The position numbers and the translations under genes are program-made. Shown piece after piece: positions 1 through 5,386 of a stretch of DNA of 6,994 bases. The notes beneath the pieces were generated by a model that had not been told where the DNA came from, did not search any database, and saw nothing but the letters and a program-made list of their open reading frames with translations. The DNA is from Alphaproteobacteria bacterium (GTDB lineage: Bacteria > Pseudomonadota > Alphaproteobacteria > RS24): contig RFZE01000075.1 of the NCBI GenBank assembly GCA_009920875.1, positions 1 to 6,994 of the forward strand, given 5' to 3'. The stretch's first letter is position 1. Every line of letters starts with the position of its first letter.

Positions 1-1
1 A

Positions 2-592
2 ACCTATAATCGCGAAAATGTCTCATTGGTCAATTTGCGGCGCACGCCGATTGAAACCATTACCGAGACAGGCATTGAGACCAGTGATGGCGCGCGCGAA
101 TTTGACGCCATTGTCTATGCCACCGGCTTTGATGCCATGACCGGCCCGCTTTTGCGGGTTGATATTCGCGGTCGCGGCGGCAAACGCTTGGTTGATGCTT
201 GGATTGACGGGCCGCGCAGCTATTTGGGCATTGCCATTCACGGCTTCCCCAATCTGTTCACCATAACCGGCCCGTCCAGCCCGTCGGTTCTGTCCAATAT
301 GTTGGTCTCAATCGAGCAGCATGTCGATTGGGTCAGTGATTGTATTGGCTGGATGAATGAAAACGGCAAAACCGCCATTGAGCCGTCCGATGCGGCCGAG
401 CGCGACTGGGCCGAGCATACGGCGCATCTGGCCGGCATGACCTTATTTCCGCAAGCCGATAGCTGGTATATGGGGGCCAATGTGCCCGGCAAGCCGCGCA
501 TGTTCCTCGCCTATGTTGGCGGGGTCGGCGCTTATCGCCTGATTTGTGACCAGATTGCCGCGACCGGCTATCACGGCTTTGACGTCAATTAA
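2..592 (+). CDS. Baeyer-Villiger flavin monooxygenase, C-terminal part (5' end outside window)
   Basis: The open frame enters from the left edge without a start, so this is the last 196 residues of a protein that in this family is usually about 500-550 residues long. Type I Baeyer-Villiger monooxygenases (cyclohexanone/phenylacetone monooxygenase group) use FAD and NADPH to insert oxygen next to a ketone, giving esters or lactones in the cytoplasm. What is seen: the ATGF dinucleotide-domain motif in DAIVYATGFDAMTG at about nt 107-148 (fragment residues 40-43), then GFPNLFTITGPSSPSVL and NMLVSIEQHVDW, and near the end SWYMGANVPGKP (residues 154-165), the segment holding the conserved tryptophan of the substrate-side loop in cyclohexanone monooxygenase. 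The C-terminus GYHGF is also typical. The N-terminal Rossmann motif and the family fingerprint FxGxxxHxxxWP lie upstream of the window, so the substrate cannot be judged. The stop is 8 bp from the stop of the convergent rhodanese gene, with no obvious terminator between. Confidence 0.9.
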   Translation, partial: TYNRENVSLVNLRRTPIETITETGIETSDGAREFDAIVYATGFDAMTGPLLRVDIRGRGGKRLVDAWIDGPRSYLGIAIHGFPNLFTITGPSSPSVLSNMLVSIEQHVDWVSDCIGWMNENGKTAIEPSDAAERDWAEHTAHLAGMTLFPQADSWYMGANVPGKPRMFLAYVGGVGAYRLICDQIAATGYHGFDVN

Positions 593-600
593 ACAGCGCT

Positions 601-975
601 TCAGCTTTTGACCGGCCCGCCCGCTTCGGCCCATTCGCTGAAGCCGCCAATATTGATGACATTTTCAAAGCCCATATCTTTCATGGTCTTACCGGCAAGG
701 GCGGCCATGCCGCCGGCCCCGCAGACCAGATAAAAGGTTTTGGCTTTGTCGAAAATCGGATTGAACATCGGGCTGTCTTCATCGGCGACAAATTCAAAAA
801 GCCCGCGCGGGATATGATGCGCGCCGTCAATCGTACCGCTTTCGGCAATCATATATTGGTCGCGCACATCAATGAACACGGCTCCCTCATCGCTGATATG
901 CGCCACCGCATCGGCGCCGCTGATGCGCGGCACAATGGCATTGGCTTCTTCCATATAATCCATCATTTTTTTCAT
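601..975 (-). CDS. Single-domain rhodanese-like sulfurtransferase with atypical active-site loop
   Basis: A 124-residue protein that is a single rhodanese domain of normal length for small stand-alone forms, with no signal peptide, so cytoplasmic. Visible landmarks: FIDVRD at residues 34-39, SGTIDGAHHIPRGLFEF around 46-62, the catalytic cysteine C85 in YLVCGAGGMAA, and the C-terminal GFENVINIGGFSEWAEAGGPV. Family members transfer sulfane sulfur from thiosulfate or persulfides through a cysteine persulfide held in a six-residue loop. The close alphaproteobacterial relatives I know read CASGGRSA here; this one reads CGAGGMAA, so the usual loop arginine is methionine M90. It may therefore prefer another sulfur donor, or serve in sulfur binding rather than thiosulfate turnover (inference). 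The ATG at 973-975 is supported by GGGAGGA (complement of 983-989) 7 nt upstream and by a promoter with a perfect TATAAT. It is divergent from the acyl-CoA dehydrogenase operon and convergent with the monooxygenase; no functional link to either is evident. Confidence 0.9.
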   Translation of the reverse strand: MKKMMDYMEEANAIVPRISGADAVAHISDEGAVFIDVRDQYMIAESGTIDGAHHIPRGLFEFVADEDSPMFNPIFDKAKTFYLVCGAGGMAALAGKTMKDMGFENVINIGGFSEWAEAGGPVKS

Positions 976-1000
976 CGCTTATTCCTCCCAAAGCTGTCCC

Positions 1001-1029
1001 ATTATAGACCAGTGCGGTGGCATTGTCGC
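1001..1029 (-). promoter_or_regulatory. Sigma70-type promoter for the rhodanese gene
   Basis: On the minus strand a -35 box GCGACA (complement of 1024-1029, 4 of 6 to TTGACA) is followed by 17 bp and a perfect -10 TATAAT (complement of 1001-1006). Transcription would start near 994, leaving a leader of about 20 nt that contains the ribosome binding site at 983-989. Spacing and -10 quality make this one of the clearest promoters in the window. Confidence 0.6.
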
Positions 1030-1046
1030 ACCTTTGCGGCATATGC

Positions 1047-1075
1047 TTGGCAAGCCGTGCGCTTTATCCCATAGT
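1047..1075 (+). promoter_or_regulatory. Sigma70-type promoter for the acyl-CoA dehydrogenase operon
   Basis: TTGGCA at 1047-1052 (5 of 6 to the -35 consensus), a 17-bp spacer, and CATAGT at 1070-1075 (4 of 6 to TATAAT). Transcription would begin near 1082-1083, directly at the ribosome binding site of the first dehydrogenase, giving a leader of about 14 nt. That would exclude the upstream in-frame start codons at 1034 and 1043. The promoter is back to back with the rhodanese promoter; 17 bp separate the two -35 boxes. Confidence 0.4.
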
Positions 1076-1082
1076 GTGGCGC

Positions 1083-1090
1083 AAAGGGAG
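1083..1090 (+). promoter_or_regulatory. Ribosome binding site that sets the start of the first acyl-CoA dehydrogenase
   Basis: AAAGGGAG lies 6 nt before the ATG at 1097. The frame is open further upstream (TTG at 1034, ATG at 1043), but neither of those has a comparable site, and the extra residues do not resemble an acyl-CoA dehydrogenase N-terminus. Confidence 0.7.
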
Positions 1091-1096
1091 TTTCAT

Positions 1097-2332
1097 ATGG
1101 CTGACAGCGATATAGAATATGACGAACAGGATTTGGCCGCCTTTAAAGACGCGGCTGTGGCTTGGTTTGGTGAAAACACGCCGCGCGATGTTGATTTCAT
1201 GCTGCCGCTGACCTTTATGGAGGTCGGCACGGATCAGCAGTTTAATTTCCTGCGCGAGTGGCAAAACAAAGTCTATGAGGCGGGCTATTTGGGCGCGCAT
1301 TGGCCGAAAGAATATGGCGGTGGCGGCTTGCATCCGGCCTTTCAAGACGCGGCGACACGTGCCATGGCACAAGCGCGCACGCCGATTATGCTCAATGCCA
1401 TCGGTCTGAATTGGACCGGCCCACTTCTGCTTGACCGAGGCTCGGAAGAAGAAAAGCAAAAATATATTAAGGGCATTTTGTCGGCTGAGACGATTTGGTG
1501 TCAGGGCTTTTCGGAGCCGGAAAACGGCTCTGATTTGGGCAATGCACAAACCCGCGCCGTCAAAGATGGCGATGATTATGTCATTAACGGCTCCAAAATT
1601 TGGACGACGCAGGGCAATTATGCCGATTATATGATTTTATTGGCGCGCACCAATCCTGACGCTGAAAACAAATATAAGGGGCTGAGCTTTTTCCTCGCAC
1701 CGATGAAGGGTGCCGATGTGAAAGGGGGCAGCATTGAAACCGTGCCGATTAAGAAATTGACCGGCGAATATGGTTTCACGCAAACATTTTTCACTGATGC
1801 CCGCATTTCCGCCGATTGCCTGATGGGGGCGGAAGGTGAGGGCTGGCTGATTGCCATGCAGACGCTGGAATATGAACGCGGCGCACGCGCCGGTCAGGCC
1901 GGTGGCCATGTTATGATGATGTCCGACCCGAGCGATATTATCCGCCTGGCGCGCGAGGCCAAGCTTAATGGCAAACCGGCCATTGACGATCCGGCTGTGC
2001 AGGAAGAATTGGTGGCGCTGATGACCGAAGCGCGCTCTTTGGGGCTCAACAGCCGCCGCGACAAAATCCGTCCGCTGGCGCAAGACCGGCCCATGTCGCT
2101 GGCGCTCGGCTCGAAATTGGCGAGCACGGATTTTTATCAACGTCTCAACGCTTTTGCCATTACTTTGCAAGGCACGCGGGCAGCCTATTATGTCGGCGAT
2201 GAAAATGCGCATGATAACGGCCTCTGGCAGCGCGGCTATTTGAACAGCTTCTCGGCGACCATTGGCGGCGGCACCTCGCAAATCCAGCGCAATATTATCG
2301 GCGAGCATGTGCTCGGCCTGCCGAAAAGCTGA
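1097..2332 (+). CDS. Acyl-CoA dehydrogenase, catalytic (FAD-motif) subunit of a likely heteromeric enzyme
   Basis: A 411-residue flavoprotein of the acyl-CoA dehydrogenase family, which oxidises acyl-CoA to 2-enoyl-CoA and passes electrons to electron-transfer flavoprotein. The N-terminal helical domain covers about residues 1-130 (HWPKEYGGGG at 69-78). The middle beta domain has the FAD/substrate signature FSEPENGSDL at 138-147 and INGSKIWTTQG at 163-173. The C-terminal helical domain ends with GGGTSQIQRNIIGEHVLGLP (390-409), where the usual E of TxEIQR is Q395. The Glu of LEYERGA (E260) sits where isovaleryl- and long-chain-type enzymes keep their catalytic base; this placement is my manual alignment. 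The helix between about 275 and 335 is long, as in FadE17/FadE29-like proteins. Start 1097 was chosen for its ribosome binding site. It is followed after 30 bp by a second, degenerate dehydrogenase on the same strand, so the two are probably co-transcribed and co-assembled. The substrate is unknown; branched, alicyclic or steroid side-chain CoA esters are typical for paired enzymes. Confidence 0.92.
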   Translation: MADSDIEYDEQDLAAFKDAAVAWFGENTPRDVDFMLPLTFMEVGTDQQFNFLREWQNKVYEAGYLGAHWPKEYGGGGLHPAFQDAATRAMAQARTPIMLNAIGLNWTGPLLLDRGSEEEKQKYIKGILSAETIWCQGFSEPENGSDLGNAQTRAVKDGDDYVINGSKIWTTQGNYADYMILLARTNPDAENKYKGLSFFLAPMKGADVKGGSIETVPIKKLTGEYGFTQTFFTDARISADCLMGAEGEGWLIAMQTLEYERGARAGQAGGHVMMMSDPSDIIRLAREAKLNGKPAIDDPAVQEELVALMTEARSLGLNSRRDKIRPLAQDRPMSLALGSKLASTDFYQRLNAFAITLQGTRAAYYVGDENAHDNGLWQRGYLNSFSATIGGGTSQIQRNIIGEHVLGLPKS

Positions 2333-2362
2333 TAGACCCCGCACCCGACAGGAGATTACCCC

Positions 2363-3499
2363 ATGTCCGCATTTGATAATGCCCGAATGGCGCCGCGCAT
2401 CGGCCTGAGCGAAGAACAGGCGCAGCTTTTGGATATTGCCGAAAGTTTTTGCCGCGATAAATCGCCGGTCGATAAGGTGCGCGCGCTGATTGAAGAAGAG
2501 GGCGGGTTTGATGCCGCTGTGTGGCACGAGATTGCCGAACTGGGCTGGCTCGGTATTGGTGTGCCGGAAAATTATGGCGGTATCGGGCTCGGCATGGCTG
2601 AGCTTGTGCCGCTGGTTGAACATATGGGACGCAGTTTAATGAACACGCCCTTTGTGCCGACTGTCTTGGCCGCGCAGGCTGTGCTGCGCGGCGGCTCGGA
2701 AGCGCAAAAAGAGGAAGTTTTGCGGCAAATTGCGACCGGGGCGGCAGCCAGTCTGGCCTTGTGCGAAGACCATGCTGATTGGAATTTGCAAAACCTATCG
2801 GTCACTGCCAGCCTACAAGACGGCCAGCTGACATTGCGCGGTAAAAAATATCTCGTCTTACACGCCGCGGCGGCGCAATTTGTGCTCGCTTCGGTTGCCT
2901 TGGACGGGCAAGCGGCTTTGTTGCTTATCCCGGCCGATGCGCTGGCCGGTCGCATCAGCCGCGAAAAAATCATCGACGACACACAGCGCGCCTATGCGCT
3001 TGACTTGGACGGGCTCAGCTTGCCTGAAACGGCGCTCATGCCGACCGATCTGGCGGGCGATGCGCTGGCCCATATTGAGCAAGCGGGGTCGCTCTTGCTG
3101 GCCGCTGATATGTGCGGCGGGGCTTATGCGTGCATTGATTACACGCTGGATTATCTGAAAACCCGTAAGCAATTCGGTAAGCTCATCGGCTCTTATCAAG
3201 CGTTGAAACATTCCATTGTTGACGCGCATCAGGCCTATGAAAAGGCGCGCTCGCATCTCTATTCGGCCGCCCATATTTTTGGTGAGCAGGGCGAGGGCGA
3301 CATGGCCGTGCATATGGCCAAGGCAGAAGCCGGAGAGGCTTATTCTTTTGCCGCTGACCGCGCCATTCAATTTCATGGCGGTTTCGGTTTTACCTATGAT
3401 TGCGATGCCCAGCTTTATCGCCGCCGTGCCATTATGGGCTGCGCGCTTTATGGCGATACGCGCTATCACCGCCGGAAAATCGCCGCTTTAATGTTTTAG
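2363..3499 (+). CDS. Acyl-CoA dehydrogenase-like partner subunit with degenerate active site
   Basis: A 378-residue acyl-CoA dehydrogenase homologue, started at ATG 2363 with AGGAGA (2350-2355) 7 nt upstream. The fold is recognisable throughout: LSEEQAQLLDIAESF at 15-29, GWLGIGVPENYGGIGLGMAEL at 61-81, TRKQFGK at 267-273 (the segment whose arginine contacts FAD across the subunit interface), and QFHGGFGFTYDCDAQLYRRRA at 336-356. What is missing matters more. Where the first gene has FSEPENGSDL, this one has LCEDHADWN (133-141). No glutamate is seen in the LEYER position, where the sequence reads IEQAGSLLLAADM. The MCAD-type catalytic glutamate loop (YEG) becomes YGDTRYHRR (363-371). Known alpha2beta2 acyl-CoA dehydrogenases (mycobacterial FadE26-27 and FadE28-29) pair one active and one such degraded subunit, with the tetramer holding two flavins rather than four. 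It is therefore best read as the structural or FAD-completing partner of the upstream protein. Its stop is 3 bp from that of the convergent protease. Confidence 0.92.
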   Translation: MSAFDNARMAPRIGLSEEQAQLLDIAESFCRDKSPVDKVRALIEEEGGFDAAVWHEIAELGWLGIGVPENYGGIGLGMAELVPLVEHMGRSLMNTPFVPTVLAAQAVLRGGSEAQKEEVLRQIATGAAASLALCEDHADWNLQNLSVTASLQDGQLTLRGKKYLVLHAAAAQFVLASVALDGQAALLLIPADALAGRISREKIIDDTQRAYALDLDGLSLPETALMPTDLAGDALAHIEQAGSLLLAADMCGGAYACIDYTLDYLKTRKQFGKLIGSYQALKHSIVDAHQAYEKARSHLYSAAHIFGEQGEGDMAVHMAKAEAGEAYSFAADRAIQFHGGFGFTYDCDAQLYRRRAIMGCALYGDTRYHRRKIAALMF

Positions 3500-3508
3500 A
3501 GACTAAAA
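3494..3508. repeat. Perfect inverted repeat holding both convergent stop codons
   Basis: TTTTAG (3494-3499), a 3-nt loop AGA, and CTAAAA (3503-3508). Each arm supplies the TAG stop of one of the two convergent genes, both ending in Phe-stop. The stem is short and AT-rich, so it is a poor intrinsic terminator; the only non-coding DNA between the genes is the 3-nt loop. Confidence 0.5.
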
Positions 3509-5278
3509 AGAAAACCGCCGCACATATTTGACCTGCAGCGTCGGCAAGGCGAAATTGTCACGCCGGTGGCTGTCAATGTTGCGGTAATCGAGCCAGGCCA
3601 AGCCGGTGCCGCAATGATATTGCCGTCGAAACCCGTCATAACAGGGCTGCTCGCGAATATCCCCGCCCAAACGCACCGCATTATCAATGCGCATTGAGAG
3701 CATTGATTGCGGCGCCAGCGTAATCGCGGCTCCGAAGCCGATGCTCAAAAGCGGTGCAGCTTGATAGAGCTTCGCTTCATAACCAGCGTCAATCGCTATT
3801 GGAAGAAGCCAGGTCACAGGTCGGTTTGACCGGGGGCGATTAGTTGTTTTCTTGAATATCGCCCGCAATGAAAAGTTTGGCTGTTTGCTTTGGTAGAAAT
3901 CGGAAACATCATAATGATGCCCATTAAGGGCGGTAAAACTGCCATTCCAAACTTTGGACGCGGCATGTCGGCTTTCTGCTTTCAAGCTCAAAAGCTGCCA
4001 GTCTCTCTCATCACCGCTTTCCACAAGCATTGTTGCTGGGAGCATAAACATAAAGGGTATTGATTTCTCAGGTGATCGGGATGTTGTAAATGAAGTTAAA
4101 TTGCTTCCAGCCGTCAATTGGCCTTGCGGACTGAGAGCGTTGCTTAGGTCAAGCTTGCCGTGGCCGAATATCGGGTCAATGCCCGGTTCGCCGATATCTT
4201 GAGCCGTTGACAGGAGCAATTGTTTCAATTGGAAACCGTCAAGGCCGGGAAATTTGTGCCGTATCAGTGCCGCCGCACCGGATACGCGCGGCGCGGCAAA
4301 GGATGTGCCGGCCAAATCGCCGGCCGACAGCACATCATCATGGGCGACGATGAAATCGGCTCCCATATCGCCGGCTGAATGGCTGTATGCGGCCAGTTCC
4401 GTGCCGTCATCGCTCAGCGAGCCGACCCATATATAGGCTTCACTGTCTTGCACACCAAGGGCACGCTGGCGATGCAGAACGGCGGGATAAAAGGAGCATT
4501 CTTGTATGCGCTTATCGGGGCAATATTCGCCGGAATTGCCGGCTGAAAAGACAAACAACATTTTTTCATCATAGCTATTCGTACCGGTGATTTTATAGCG
4601 CAGCGACACCCAATTGCTGACATTGGCGTCAAAATTCGTGTCTTCTTCGCCGGTTGTATGGCTGAAGCGCGCCGACCCCCAACTATTATTGATAATATAG
4701 ACTTCTTGCGTATTGAGATTTTGAAACGCATCTTCAGCCGCCTGCTGGGTCAGGGTAAAATTATAAGTGGTCAATTGTGCTTCCGGTGCCACTGAATTAA
4801 CCACCAAAGACACTTGGTCGCCATGCGTATCCAATATTTCATTGGAGTTGAACTCATCAAGCACGCCGACTTTGACATCTTTGCCGGTCCATCCCAGACG
4901 CCATTGGTTTCGCGCATTGGTATCGCGGCTGGCAATCGGTGTGTCGAAAGTTGCATTTTCGGCAGCGTGCGCGTCCAAAAGGCTGTCATGTGAGCCATAG
5001 CCCCATGTTTTCTTATCGCCCAAAAACAAGCCGGAAATGGCGTTGGTTTCGCTTGAAGGCGTGCCGAGATAATAATCGGCACCATAATCATCCGTGTAAT
5101 CTTCGCCACCATCACCGCCGGAGCCGCCGGAGCCGGCCCCACCTGAGCCGCCGCCAATGCTTGAGGTTTCAATGGTTTCAACATCTTGTGAGAATTTTTT
5201 ACAGCCGGTCATGGCCAGCGAAACGGACAAAGCCATTAGCAGAGTTACAAAACGCAAATTGGTCGAACCTGTGACCAT
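3503..5278 (-). CDS. Surface lipoprotein subtilisin-family (S8) serine protease with beta-rich C-terminal domain
   Basis: A 591-residue protein from ATG 5276-5278; the frame is open to a TTG at 5299, but that start adds nothing signal-like. In order: a signal peptide with a lipobox-like LAMTGC (acylated Cys26; M at -3 is unusual), a Gly/Ser linker at 42-58, an acidic Tyr-rich stretch at 59-71, the peptidase domain (about 130-380), a lower-GC linker, and a beta-rich tail to the end. Catalytic residues are all visible: Asp141 in VGVLDEFN, His152 in DTHGD, oxyanion Asn197/198 in INNSWG, Ser326 in GTSFAAPRVSGAAA. Cys253/Cys261 and Cys546/Cys556 could form disulfides outside the cytoplasm. The last residues, LQVKYVRRFSF, end in Phe like outer-membrane beta-barrels. 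Lipobox plus S8 domain plus membrane tail is the plan of NalP and SphB1, which cleave surface proteins, but only about 190 residues follow the peptidase, short for a 12-stranded barrel. It could instead be a lipoprotein with a C-terminal beta-sandwich. The ribosome binding site is weak (GAGA). The substrate is unknown. Confidence 0.88.
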   Translation of the reverse strand: MVTGSTNLRFVTLLMALSVSLAMTGCKKFSQDVETIETSSIGGGSGGAGSGGSGGDGGEDYTDDYGADYYLGTPSSETNAISGLFLGDKKTWGYGSHDSLLDAHAAENATFDTPIASRDTNARNQWRLGWTGKDVKVGVLDEFNSNEILDTHGDQVSLVVNSVAPEAQLTTYNFTLTQQAAEDAFQNLNTQEVYIINNSWGSARFSHTTGEEDTNFDANVSNWVSLRYKITGTNSYDEKMLFVFSAGNSGEYCPDKRIQECSFYPAVLHRQRALGVQDSEAYIWVGSLSDDGTELAAYSHSAGDMGADFIVAHDDVLSAGDLAGTSFAAPRVSGAAALIRHKFPGLDGFQLKQLLLSTAQDIGEPGIDPIFGHGKLDLSNALSPQGQLTAGSNLTSFTTSRSPEKSIPFMFMLPATMLVESGDERDWQLLSLKAESRHAASKVWNGSFTALNGHHYDVSDFYQSKQPNFSLRAIFKKTTNRPRSNRPVTWLLPIAIDAGYEAKLYQAAPLLSIGFGAAITLAPQSMLSMRIDNAVRLGGDIREQPCYDGFRRQYHCGTGLAWLDYRNIDSHRRDNFALPTLQVKYVRRFSF

Positions 5279-5386
5279 ATTTCTCAACACACCATACAAC
5301 GCATACTCAAAAACTGCTTATACTATCGCGCGATTTGGTGTTATTCGACAAGATGATGACAAGTCACAAATCGGCACTGTTGCAAA
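5279..5386. promoter_or_regulatory. Divergent control region between the protease and phoR
   Basis: This 108-bp gap must drive the protease leftward and phoR rightward. TATACT at 5319-5324 on the plus strand (5 of 6 to -10) overlaps TATAAG on the minus strand (complement of 5318-5323, 5 of 6), so both directions have a -10-like core. No convincing -35 lies 16-18 bp upstream of either, which would suit activator-dependent promoters. A stop codon in the phoR frame at 5357-5359 bounds how far upstream phoR can start. Confidence 0.35.
5345..5362 (-). promoter_or_regulatory. Possible Pho box facing the protease gene
   Basis: Read on the minus strand, TTGTCAT (complement of 5356-5362) and TTGTCGA (complement of 5345-5351) are separated by 4 bp, the geometry of a PhoB Pho box (two CTGTCAT-like 7-mers, 11-bp step). 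They match the 7-mer at 6 and 4 positions respectively. It lies 66 bp upstream of the protease ATG. The minus-strand -10-like TATAAG lies about 21 bp beyond the element, farther than the roughly 10 bp usual at PhoB promoters, so this is tentative. Confidence 0.3.

Noticed and set aside
593..600. Possible bidirectional terminator between the monooxygenase and the rhodanese
   Set aside because: Only 8 bp lie between the stops, and no GC-rich stem with a T-run is visible around them.
1034..1096. N-terminal extension of the first dehydrogenase from TTG 1034 or ATG 1043
   Set aside because: The 21 extra residues do not look like the family N-terminus, and the likely promoter and ribosome site both lie inside this stretch.
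1637..2623. Long open frame on the minus strand (328 codons) opposite the first dehydrogenase and the start of the second
   Set aside because: It runs across two well-supported genes and an intergenic gap, has no recognisable motif, is rich in Arg/His/Ala as expected of an antisense frame in GC-rich DNA, and has no ribosome site of its own that I can see.
2858..3469. 203-codon minus-strand frame opposite the second dehydrogenase
   Set aside because: It is an antisense shadow of a conserved coding region, with no domain resemblance.
5101..5160. Repeated GCC/GGC-rich units that look like a DNA repeat
   Set aside because: They encode the Gly/Ser linker of the protease in minus-strand frame; the repetition comes from the low-complexity protein segment, not a separate element.
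5279..5299. Longer protease start at TTG 5299 or GTG 5290
   Set aside because: The ATG at 5278 gives a compact lipoprotein signal peptide; the extra 7 residues add nothing and have no better ribosome site. It remains possible.
5296..5324. A complete sigma70 promoter for phoR built on TATACT (5319-5324)
   Set aside because: No acceptable -35 box occurs 16-18 bp upstream, so only the -10-like element is noted within the divergent region.
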